From the NCBI GenBank assembly GCA_001599675.1, contig BCHP01000001.1, forward strand, positions 6,809,032 to 6,873,031: a stretch of 64,000 bases of DNA, written 5' to 3'. Positions within the stretch are counted from its first letter, which is position 1, and each line of letters begins with the position of its first letter. The stretch is from Basipetospora chlamydospora. Its lineage: Eukaryota > Ascomycota > Sordariomycetes > Microascales. Positions 22,431-31,870 of this stretch are shown piece by piece. Below the pieces are notes generated by a model, which saw only the letters and a list, made by a program, of their open reading frames with translations, was not told the origin of the DNA and did no database searches. The position numbers and the translations under genes were made by a program.

Positions 22431-24672
22431 ATGCGGATTTCCACCACATTTGCCGCTCTGGCCTGGGCATGGGGCCTTGTCCAAGGCCAGTCTCCCACCG
22501 ATGAAGCTCCAAACGGGACCGAGATTTTCCGACCAGAACCACACGGAGGGTGGGAAGCCGACATGGAGCTCACCGCTCTGTTCGACAGTGGTAGCGACTG
22601 GAGCTCGCCGCAGAACCTCTTCGCTCGCCAGCAAAGAGTTTGCCCTCCGGGCTACCCAGTCAGGTGTGACGCCCTGAGGTGCTGCCCGGGGGGGTCCAAC
22701 TGCGTGAGTGGTGGTCCCAAGCTATTTATGTTATGTCTTCTGATTCGCCGTGCTGACGAGAGCATCTTCCGCGCTGTTTCAGTGCTCTGGGAGAGGCTGC
22801 TGTCCGACGTCGTCGAATTGTCGCAGCGACATGCCCGGACAGTGTTGCCCGAAGTCTGCACAGACGTGCGGGGGCAAGTGGTGCGCCAATGCTGGGTCCG
22901 TCTGCTGTACGGCCCATGTGTGTCCCAGCGGAACCCAGTGCCACGGCCTGGGTGGGAAGTATTGCTGCCTGCCGTCGGAGATCTCGTGTGCAGGCGGTTG
23001 TAAGTCCTCAACCGCGTCAGGAATATCGCTTCCATGGGCACGTGAAGGGGACCATTGGGATCAAGATTCTGACGCCTGTCGGCTTTAGGTTGTCCCTCCG
23101 GCTCGAGATGTGCAAAGACTTTTGGATACTGCGAACGAATTAGGGCCACACCAACGACCACCCGAAGAACGACAACCACCAGCAGCACCAGCAGCAGGAC
23201 CACGTCTCCTGCCACTACGACCTGCGCCATAGACATCGAGCGGCGCCAGAGCGTTCCCACATTCACAGTGGCGTATACGGAGAGAGAGATTACAATTCCA
23301 CAATCCAACGGGCGGACTCCTTGCTTGGATAATAGGGAGGTGGGTTCCCGGGAAGAAACTGCCACGCCTCTCTGTATACTGTTTTGCTGACCCCGGACGT
23401 AGTTGATGGACAGCATGTGCAAGGGTACAAATCGCCTTGGACTCCGCCTGGATCCGAACACCGCTAACGCACTCCACAGGAATGGCAAAGTCTAGAGGCT
23501 GCATCACGAACAAGATGCGACTCACGTACAAGAGGGACAAAAAGAATGTAAACAGAAACAGGGGGAAAATGTGTCCGAGGACGCGAGGAAAGAAGGGGAC
23601 GAAGTCGAAGAAGTACTGCGGTACGTGTTTCGTGTCTCGCCTTTATTCCTCGGTACGAGCTTTAGCTGACTGGGACCGCGGTGTGGATAGACGCCGTGGA
23701 TATCGACTGCGACCCAAGCGATCCCAACAAGCCGTGTAACCCTTACTCCAACTTCATGACCAACCCCGTCAACTCGTACAAACACGACGAGTTCCACATG
23801 ACCTGCGACGAGTTCCCCTTTGGTATGTTGATACCCACTAACCTCGCCGGCGTTATACTAGCTGTCTTGCCCACTAACCTTCCCATCCAGCAAACACGGT
23901 CCAGGGAGGCAACCCCGACAAGGGTACAAGCATCTGCATCCCGTCGTGGCAGAATAGCTACCAGGGGCTCGAGCTCATCAACTTGTGGAGGCGAGTCAAG
24001 GATGGAGGCGACTACATCATCGAGGTAACAGGGTGGGACTGCAAGACCGGGAGGCCTAAAGCAGGGCAGGTGAAGAACTGCCGCTCTGGGGGTGGTGGCG
24101 GCTTTATCCCGAGGAAGAGGGATATGATGGCCGGGAGACCCCTTTCTGGCGGTAAGCTGGCTTGTTCATCCCACTTAGATAATTGCTTTGCTGGCTAACC
24201 AAGTTGTAGGGGACCTTTTCACGAATTTGACGAGCGACGGGCGGAATGGCCTGATGATGTTCCTCGGGGATGTACCGCCGGGAACGTAAGTGACCTCCTG
24301 CATTACACTCCGCGACCGGTGTATACGTGGAAAACTAATTGGGAACACAGTTACAACTACACATTGGACATAGCGACCGGTAACTTCAACGAGATCCAGA
24401 TCATCGATGATCTGGGGCAGACACTGGGCAGTGTAGGGAATGGGCTCAGTGCCAGCCCCAAATCCCAGGTCGTGTCCTTTACGGTCGAGGAGGAGGCTTT
24501 CGGGGTTGCTCTGTGGGCGTACACCAAGGATAATGATGTGTCCGTCTCGTATAACATGACCATCCCACCGGACGTGGATGTGGAAGAGGATGATTCGCCG
24601 GCGGCGTCGGTTGGGTACTCGGGTGCTTTTCTTGGGATGCTTTCGCTCACGACGGTTTGGTTACTGTTATAA
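22431..24672 (+). CDS. Secreted GPI-type protein: granulin-like Cys repeats plus NucA/NucB-like nuclease domain
   Basis: Eight exons give 553 aa: 22431-22703, 22783-22999, 23089-23339, 23491-23620, 23691-23822, 23891-24151, 24210-24285 and 24351-24672. All phases agree; exon 4 uses an AAG acceptor, because the CAG 11 nt upstream breaks the frame. Residues 1-20 are a signal peptide. Residues about 68-170 are cysteine-rich, with CC pairs (RCCPGG, GCCPTSSNC, QCCPKSAQTC, VCCTAHVC, YCCLPSE) like granulin or chitin-binding repeats. A Thr/Ser linker follows. The nuclease-like region reads KKYCDAVDIDCD, then MTCDEFPFANTVQGG and IPSWQNSYQGL. DE-F/Y-PFA-T-GG is the hallmark of the NucA/NucB DNase family, whose Asp-Glu pair is catalytic. 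A beta-rich segment leads to a hydrophobic C-terminus (GAFLGMLSLTTVWLLL) typical of GPI signals. Probable role: wall-tethered extracellular nuclease. Confidence 0.75.
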
Positions 24673-25193
24673 CGGGCTGTTCGGAACCGGCTGTTTCAGT
24701 TCTATTTTCCATTTCTTTTATCTTCGGAGCACAACTCCTCATTTTTCCATGATATGCTTCGTATGCTACAGGGTAAGCCTTACTAGGGAGGATTCAAGTA
24801 GTCCTAGAGATATACAATTCTTATTGAGAGAACAACATGGGATGTGTTGCATGAGGTCCGGCTCAGCGATTCTTCCCGTGGACCCCGAGACAAGGCCACC
24901 GTTCACGTTTACCAGCCGTGAGTATAGGTCCTACAAAAAAATCCGTCCTTGTTGAATAGGCATTGTTCCATATGATTCTCCGGACTGCCGTGCTTGTGTC
25001 AAGCGCCGTATCCTACCCTGCCTGTTCTACTCTGTCGGTTGTGTTCCGACAACCAAGTAGATCTCGCTCGCTTCCACCGTTCGTTGTTTCCCTTGCTTTT
25101 AGTACTACTAGATACCTCGGCCTGTTTGGACCATGAACCAAAGCCGTGTCTTCCTGGGAAAATGAACTCTACGTATCTGTGCATCGAATTCAA
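24673..25193. other. Convergent spacer
   Basis: About 520 bp between the 3' ends of the nuclease-like and chitosanase genes. Nothing else is seen. Confidence 0.5.
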
Positions 25194-26450
25194 CTATGCC
25201 GCAAGTGCTGCGGCGAGTGATATAGCGAGGATGCCCAAGGTGTACACTCCTATCCGTAAACCACCATCGGAACCCCCGCTGGACTGTCCCGAGCCTTCGT
25301 TATTCCCCTCGCCACCCGGACTGGGACCAGAACCGGCTCCACCACCGGCCTCACCTCCGGCGCTGGGAGAAGGGCTGGGTGGTGCTTCACCTTCTCCGCC
25401 ACCGCCAGCATTGTCTCCGGGATTAGGGGAAGATTCAGGGCGGGGTTCTCCGCCACCTTCGCCAGTAGGCTTAGGGCACTGACACGGTCGGTTTTGGCCA
25501 GGGCAACCGCCTTGGCCCTTCCCGGTATCTCCCCTCCCGTACCCAGTGGCATCGCAGCCAGCGTCGTTCGTACCTGTTATACGGCGAATGAGTTTGTCAC
25601 CGTGTCTTTGGATGCTTCTTGAGAAGCGCCCACAGTCTTTGGCGTCCCAATCCGCCCCCTTCTTCCCCGGTACAGCGTCCTTGCCCGTGAAGGCAATATA
25701 CAGCACATCATTACCCTCATAACCGTTGTTCCCGTTCATCCCCATGCCGAAACATTCCGTGGCTAGAGAGATGGAAGCCTCGCCGACCATGGGGTGGGGC
25801 CCGTCGTCTCCATTGGTGTCACCCCAGACACCATAGACGAGTTTGCCGTCGCACACGACGGCCATGATACTCAAGGGCTCGATGCCGTGGGCCTGCGGGT
25901 CGAATGTCTTGCACCCGGGCTTCGTTCCCACATTACCGAAGACGACGTATGGGTGAACATTGGAGTCGAGGTCCCTGAGCCCGCAGCGATAGGTTCGGAC
26001 CGTGTCCCTGAACGTGGTCTCGGACTGGATATCTCGTGAGGAGCCACAGCGGCCGTCGTCGGCGGGGCCGCCCTGGATGCCGTCACAGTCGATGTCCATA
26101 TTGCTGAGGTTGCCGGCCTTACCCTGGATGTAGATTATGCCGAGATCGTCGAGGTGGTCGCCACAGTATGCGTAATCTAGTGTAAAAGTGCCTAGCGTTA
26201 GCGGGCTTGCCTGACTAGGCTGAAGGCTTGAGAAAGAGAAAGCGCCACAGGCGTAATGGGAGAGGGGCCTCGGGGACGTCTTACTGCCGGGCCCCTCGTC
26301 CTGGTTGTAGAAACCTGAAGCCAGGACCCGGGAGCACTCGCCCCTGTCGCGGATGCTGTCATAGAGCCGTTGCAAACCGTCGGGGATATCTTGGTATCCT
26401 AGGCCTGAGGAAGCGAGGGCCAGGACAACAAGTAGGGAACGCAACGCCAT
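25194..26450 (-). CDS. Secreted GH75 chitosanase with Cys-rich module and GPI-type tail
   Basis: Two exons, 26285-26450 and 25194-26176, joined in phase 1 (GGCA|GTAAGA ... CACTAG), encode 382 aa. The intron is 108 nt, a multiple of three without a stop, so an unspliced reading also stays open. Removing it restores the family's GSxxYCGD junction. The signal peptide is MALRSLLVVLALASSGLG. GH75 features are clear: IPDGLQRLYDSIR, LSNMDIDCDG, DLDSNVHPYVVFGN, GIEPLSIMAVVCDGKLVYG, WGDTNGDDG, VGEASISLATECF and DVLYIAFTGKDAVPG. The family cleaves beta-1,4 links in chitosan by inversion. Beyond the catalytic domain is a short Cys-rich segment (GQNRPCQCPKP), a Gly/Pro/Ser-rich linker and a hydrophobic tail (YTLGILAISLAAALAA) that suggests GPI anchoring, which is not usual for this family. 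ATG 26450 was preferred over 26483 because it starts directly at the signal peptide. Confidence 0.88.
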   Translation of the reverse strand: MALRSLLVVLALASSGLGYQDIPDGLQRLYDSIRDRGECSRVLASGFYNQDEGPGSKTSPRPLSHYACGAFSFSSLQPSQASPLTLGTFTLDYAYCGDHLDDLGIIYIQGKAGNLSNMDIDCDGIQGGPADDGRCGSSRDIQSETTFRDTVRTYRCGLRDLDSNVHPYVVFGNVGTKPGCKTFDPQAHGIEPLSIMAVVCDGKLVYGVWGDTNGDDGPHPMVGEASISLATECFGMGMNGNNGYEGNDVLYIAFTGKDAVPGKKGADWDAKDCGRFSRSIQRHGDKLIRRITGTNDAGCDATGYGRGDTGKGQGGCPGQNRPCQCPKPTGEGGGEPRPESSPNPGDNAGGGGEGEAPPSPSPSAGGEAGGGAGSGPSPGGEGNNEGSGQSSGGSDGGLRIGVYTLGILAISLAAALAA

Positions 26451-27188
26451 TCCTTGTATCGATCCTGTTGAGGGGTAGATCACGTCGGCGGCTGGCGATG
26501 TTTTGGGGATTGTCGGTGGTGGCGTTCCTTGTCGAGTAGCGAGAGTCTATATGTAGGCCGGGTAAGTAGATGGTCTGACGGGCTACCTCGAGAGCAAGGG
26601 GAACGGAAGAAAGGGGAGACCCAAGAATGCTTGACGATCCAGGAATTCTCTTTATAAACAAATAGACAGAACACGGGATCCCTAGGTATTGAAAGGGGTC
26701 CATGTGTGTGTGTGTGTGTGTTCCGACAGACAGGAGAATTACTCCCACCGGAAGGCAGAAAGCGGAATCAGTGAACAACATGGGCAAAGAGTTGAGGCTC
26801 AGCGTGTGGTGCTAAGTGACACCATATGGCAGAGCTTCCCGGAGGCTCACACCGGTCCACGGGTGACATCTTGATGGTCCGACACTTGATCCCGAGCTCA
26901 CTCTGCGTGCTTCGACCTTAGCTTGTCGGGTGGCACACGCAAGTACTACGGTGCGAGTACAGGGTATGGTCACTTTTAACACCCTTGTACTTTGAGTAGC
27001 TAGTAGGGTACGTAGGTAGTTACATCCCTAGATGAACCCGATGGCCAAAATAACTTATTGTGATGGCACCCGTCCCTGTTCACCTGGATGGCGACTTACA
27101 CGCACGTCTCCAGGCTTGGGAGTCGAGCCTTAGGGAACTGGAAAAGGAGTCTGGTCTAGTGGAGATTCTCAAATACGCGCGAGAAGAC
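26451..27188. other. Intergenic region upstream of the chitosanase gene
   Basis: About 740 bp with a GT dinucleotide run at about 26703-26720 and no supported gene. It forms the promoter side of the chitosanase gene. Confidence 0.5.
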
Positions 27189-28346
27189 CTACAGCATATC
27201 CTCCTCGGAGTTGACCTCGATAGGCTCCAGATCTTGGAAGGGGCCAGCTCCGCCAGTGTCTGGGTCGGATTTGGAAGTGTTCGGCATGGGTGGTAGTCGG
27301 TGCGCTGCAAAGCCGACTTGTAGTGCTGCACAGGGCTGTCTCAGTAGTAAATTAGATGGAGCATCCGCAGGGACGCGGGAAGCAGCGCGACTACGTTCAT
27401 GACGTCTTGGGCATTTTCGCGGTCGACCAGCCACATCAAGTCGACTTCGAGATTTTGGAGAACGGCCATGTCCCTGAGATGAGGAGCCAGGTGGGGCTCG
27501 ATCTCCCCGTGCCATTTCACGTCTGGTCTCGAGGTCACAGATAGGGCGCGGAGTGTCGATCTGAGTCCTACGAGGGCCCTCATGTCAGGCCCTGTCCAGA
27601 TGGGGTCGATTTCGTCCTAGAAGTAAATGCCGAGGGATTCCAAGTTTGGGAAGCATCTGGGGAGGAACTCCAGCGTCAAGTTTATCTGTTTAACGCCACC
27701 AATGCCGAGGTTCTTAAGTGAGGGCACCTCGACCTTCAAGATTGGCCCTGCTTGGTCCAGGATGAGGTTCTCCATCGGTCTGGGGAAGGATACCCCGCCA
27801 CTGATGCGGACGGTGGACAGCTGGGGGAAAAGTCGGATCAACAAACTGATACAGCTGGTCAGGTTGTAGGGTTCGGGCCGTGACGGATTACTATCCCGGG
27901 GGCAGGGCTCCATTGCCAAGGCCTGGAGGATTGAGCCGAAATAGAGGCTTGTTTGCCACGCATCCGGGATCCAGGCGAAGATTTTAACAAGCCCGCAGAT
28001 GTTCGACGCAGTCTTCAGCGCCCGGATGATGGCCAGCAGTTTCCTATCGACCCCATGGCGACATGCTGGTAGAGGAGCTGCCGGGCTACGGGGCGCAGCC
28101 AACGCGAAGTTAAGCAGCAATCGGACAGCATCTTGACTCCCTCAGGCGCCGGACTATGGTGGTATGCATCTGGTCATCTCGCCAGGGATGGTCAATACTG
28201 GCAGCTGGGTCAGGCGGAGCCCAGTACTGGAGAATCTTCATCAAGATCTCGTTGGGTAGGCGCAAGGCCACCCGTGCCGCCGCCGCGTTTCCGCCATGTC
28301 GGCTGCCCTTCCCGGAGATGCCGTGGCCATGGACAGGCACAGACAT
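27189..28346 (-). pseudogene. F-box / leucine-rich-repeat-like protein, disrupted
   Basis: The reading starts at 28346 and has an F-box core (LRLPNEILMKILQYW) at residues 29-43, the usual adaptor to SCF ubiquitin ligases. After VRRLRES the frame breaks near 28130. The continuation in another frame (QDAVRLLLNFALAAPRSPAA) runs to an in-frame TAG at 27617-27619, and the same frame then resumes for another 80 residues to about 27341. The C-terminal parts have leucine-rich spacing (VPSLKNLGIGGVKQINLTLE, FPNLESLGI) typical of fungal F-box proteins with degenerate LRRs. No splice sites explain the breaks, so I read it as a decayed gene; sequencing error at one site is possible but both together are less likely. 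Confidence 0.6.
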
Positions 28347-28943
28347 CTTGGCCGTTTTGTTTTGTCTTTGTCCTTGGCGCCCAGAGAAAGAAGGACGGGA
28401 TTGGGATGTGGAGCAGCATTCCGAGACGAGCGGGGTAGCCTATATCGGGAAACGAACCGAAAACCAATGTCAAGGCATGTACGAGAATAGTCTCGCATAT
28501 ACAGGTAAAAGGAATTCCCTAAAGCAGATTGGAGCAAAAGCGGCGATCGGTGCAGCCGGCTGGGGGAATTTAACCAGGGTGACGTGTTTTATAGTGGCGT
28601 GTCCCAGGTATATGGGTGAAATGCGTAGGCCAGGGTCGGAGTTTGGTGGAGAACGTCACCGGGTATTCACAAACAAATTACAGACCGTCTTGTGCCGCAG
28701 CTGGGATTTGTTCAGGATTGATCTGACCTCCATCTAATGGGGGAAGGGAGACAGGATACACAAGGTAAGTTAGATGAACATTAGGGATATGCGGTAACAT
28801 CGTGAGACTCGTCTATTCTTTTTAGTGTCCATCGATCTATGTCTACCATTGTCTAGTAATCAAAACAATAACAAAGCGGATTGGAGGAGGGGGGGGGGGG
28901 GGGGGGGGGGGGGGGTTTCCAAGGCGAGGACCTTTGCCATACT
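28347..28943. other. Intergenic region with a poly-G tract
   Basis: About 600 bp between the F-box relic and the spherulin-type gene. Apart from the G run it contains nothing recognisable. Confidence 0.5.
28889..28915 (+). repeat. 27-base G homopolymer
   Basis: An uninterrupted run of G, 29 bp past the stop codon of the spherulin-type gene (a C run in that gene's 3' flank). True length is uncertain. Runs this long can form G-quadruplexes and are prone to slippage. Confidence 0.9.
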
Positions 28944-29699
28944 CTAGGCGTTCTGGGCAGCAGCAGACTCCACCATCTGCTCAAACATCAACGGCCACTG
29001 ATCGTACAGAGCGCCACCCTGGTGGGTGAGGTACATCCCCCACGCCCCGGCCTCGGAAACCTGGCCCGCCAGGTCCCGAATATCCTCGTCACTGCCGGTG
29101 TACGTGTGCACAATGACGGCCGACTTCTCGCGCACCTCGGGGGACAAATAGGGAAGCGTGTTGTCCATGTAGTCCTCCCAGTGCTCATAGGTGTTCTCGA
29201 AGGACACCACGTAGTCGGCGTGATCGTAGAAGCAGTCGTCAACCTGCGTGCCCGGGTTGTACACGACGGTCGCATTCTTGTCGAACGACTCCTCCCAGAG
29301 GTAGTGAACGAACTGGGAGACCCGACCGACGCGCTCCGCGTCCTCGGGGGAGGCGGGGACCTCATCGATGAAGATTCCCGACAGGGAGATCTCGCCCTCG
29401 CCCAGCGCGCCGACCTCCGGCTCCCACAGGCTGTAGGTGATGATGTCCGCCACGACGTCGGAGAGGCTGCGGTCGCCGTAGCTGTAGCTGACGTAGCCGA
29501 TAAGGTCGATATTGTCGTAGCCGGCGAGGTCATTTAGGGCCGCGATGTAGTTCTCGTCGGGGAGAGACTCCGTCCCCGGGCCACTCGCTGGATTGACGAT
29601 GCATGTGAAGGAAGCATCCGGGTATTGGGCGGCCATGGAGGTGAGCGGCGGCCACCCGTCCGTGGGGTAGATGTACAGGGGAATCAGGATGGACACCAT
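28944..29699 (-). CDS. Spherulation-specific family 4 protein (Spherulin4; GH135/GH166-like fold)
   Basis: Single exon, 251 aa from ATG 29699. The start VSILIPLYIYPTDGWPPL, the NPASGPG block (FTCIVNPASGPG), IDLIGYVSYSYGDR and the acidic GIFIDEVPASPED motif define the Spherulin4 family. Related to it is Sph3 (GH135) of Aspergillus, an alpha-1,4-N-acetylgalactosaminidase needed for galactosaminogalactan; the Asp-Glu pair in FIDE corresponds to its active-site acids. There is no signal peptide or membrane anchor, so this member may be cytosolic or exported another way. The frame stays open upstream to 30284, but that sequence is not protein-like, which is why I start at 29699. Substrate unknown. 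Confidence 0.8.
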   Translation of the reverse strand: MVSILIPLYIYPTDGWPPLTSMAAQYPDASFTCIVNPASGPGTESLPDENYIAALNDLAGYDNIDLIGYVSYSYGDRSLSDVVADIITYSLWEPEVGALGEGEISLSGIFIDEVPASPEDAERVGRVSQFVHYLWEESFDKNATVVYNPGTQVDDCFYDHADYVVSFENTYEHWEDYMDNTLPYLSPEVREKSAVIVHTYTGSDEDIRDLAGQVSEAGAWGMYLTHQGGALYDQWPLMFEQMVESAAAQNA

Positions 29700-31870
29700 G
29701 ATGAGGACCGGTGTCTCGTCGAGTATGTGTGAGAGATATGCGGCTCTAGGTGGGTGATATATGGGTGTCTGAGATGCTAAGATGAGCGTTGGGTAGTGGG
29801 TGGTCCGATTGAGCCAAGGAGTGTGCTGTACTGGGATATAGGGCGATATTCCCGTGAAATCCTCGTTTCTATATAGTGCCCTAGGCCTACAAAGGCCTTT
29901 GTTTCTGCTGTACAACAGCCTCCAAACGCAACAAGGATGCACCAGGAGTGGGCATTGTAAAAGAAGAATACAAGTTTCCGTCCGGTTCCCAGGAACAAAG
30001 ACGTCCATCCCAAACGGAACCCTTGCTTCCATACTTCGATATGAGACAATGGAGAGCCTATGGCTAAGTACTCTCCGGCTATTAAGGAATGTTGATCGTA
30101 CGCGTGGTTCTGGACGATCGCGAATCCTTGGACAATGGCACGTTGGGTTGGATTGATTGAGGACGCGGGTCGGTCCGTCCTGGTGAAAATAGCCGATACT
30201 GAGTGTTCCTGCATTATGGAATAAAACGGACCATGAATTGAAAGCATGGCTGACACCTGTCAGATCTCGAAATATCCCGGCCATTCTTGTCTGTCGATGC
30301 CTGTTGCTCTCTGTAAGGCGTAGGAGCTTTTGGAGCCCTTTATGCGCTTTGAGCTTTTCGCTGTTTTCCTGCTGAATACCGAGGGGACGCAGTCGCTAAT
30401 GCTACCTGATGCCATCCGAGGACCAGTATAACAAACAGAACGCTCAGGAAAGGTAGCTGCTCCAAATCGCAGTTATTCAGGACGATAGATATTTGAGGTT
30501 CTTGAGAGGACCAACTAACTACGTCGATGGGTGATATACTATGACCGCCGCCCTTGGGAGCTATTCCGTAAGATGAATTTCCTGGCTTAGTTATTAGGGA
30601 ATGTAAAAGATTACATGGTCACGGTAAGGGCTTGGGAAGGGGGGATTATTTGAAGAGCATGGTCCCATGCCACACAGACAAGCGTGCCAGGGAAAAGAAG
30701 AATTGGGGATGTTTGACCCTGATCGATGTTTCATTGAATTGACGTCTTTTTTAGTGTACCGGCGTCTTGAATTGACACGCTCGATCAACCCAACATGAAT
30801 AGGGTGAAGCGGATTGCGAGTCCAATCTATGATGAAAAGGAAACCCTGGCTTGACCTGTTATCAGGGTACCAGTCCTCGGCCCGCGATACGTACAACTTG
30901 CATGTCTCGTCACGATCAATGTATCTCGTATCGATATAGAGTTGGAAACTCTGCACTCTTCCTAATCTCTACAAGGTACCAGGTTTCGACGGAGGGAACC
31001 AGAGTGGTGTCAACCAACCGAACCCACAACGCCGTCTCACGAGTGCCAAGGGACTTCTGCCGCTAGGAGAGTGCAAGAATAGATTTGCAAGCATTTACCT
31101 TATCTACGTTCCCCACGGGTGAGCCGTATCATTCATCGGTGCCACCCGAAGACGACGGGGATGGGCAAATCGGAGGCCAGGGGGGATAAATCTCCTAGCT
31201 GCCGATGTCGATGCCGATGGGGTACATTGCACACACACCCCGCACCTCTCGGCTCTTCTCCCGCGCCTGTCATCCTGCAATGCAACGCGTGGCGCAGATT
31301 GTAATTGGGCCATTGGGAGGGATGCCGAGGGCCTTTTGTGTTGCTTCCTACCTGTGCGACACAAACTCCCTCGCTCGGAGGTGTCCCGTCATGGGTTAGT
31401 GGAACGACCACCTCCCATCGGTGTTAGCTATGCTCACGGCGGGGAAAGGTATAAGACGGGCGATCCTTGGGCCTTTAATAGTACCACAACTCGAAGGGGG
31501 TTGGAGATGCGGGGAAGTGGACGGGGCGTTCCACCGCCAACAGCGGCGTCGAGTGTGGAATTCGTCGATGACGAGCACTTAATGCGGTAATGATTTTCAG
31601 ATTGACAGCACGTACTCTTTGTTTATATGACGATGGACCACTCTTGAGCACCTTTGCTGCCCTCCGAGGTGGAGGCTGGCATCGGCCCCCCGATCGGCAT
31701 CCGTGTTCATATGTATATCCGTCCCTCCGTACTACCTCTTCGGGAGCGCAAATGAAGCCACTTTCCATCTCGCTGTACTCGTAGCTTATGCTTGACCCTA
31801 TTCCGGGCTTTTCCAGGGGCGACGTAATATCCCCAGCCACAGCAACAGCCTCTCCGGGGCACGATCGACC
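29700..31870. other. 2.2-kb divergent intergenic region
   Basis: It lies between the starts of the spherulin-type gene (minus) and the MFS gene (plus). Open frames of up to 120 codons are present but have no protein-like composition. No repeat or RNA gene is recognised. Confidence 0.5.

Noticed and set aside
29700..30284. N-terminal extension of the spherulin-type protein
   Set aside because: The frame is open but reads like non-coding sequence, and the family starts at the VSILIPLYIYP block.
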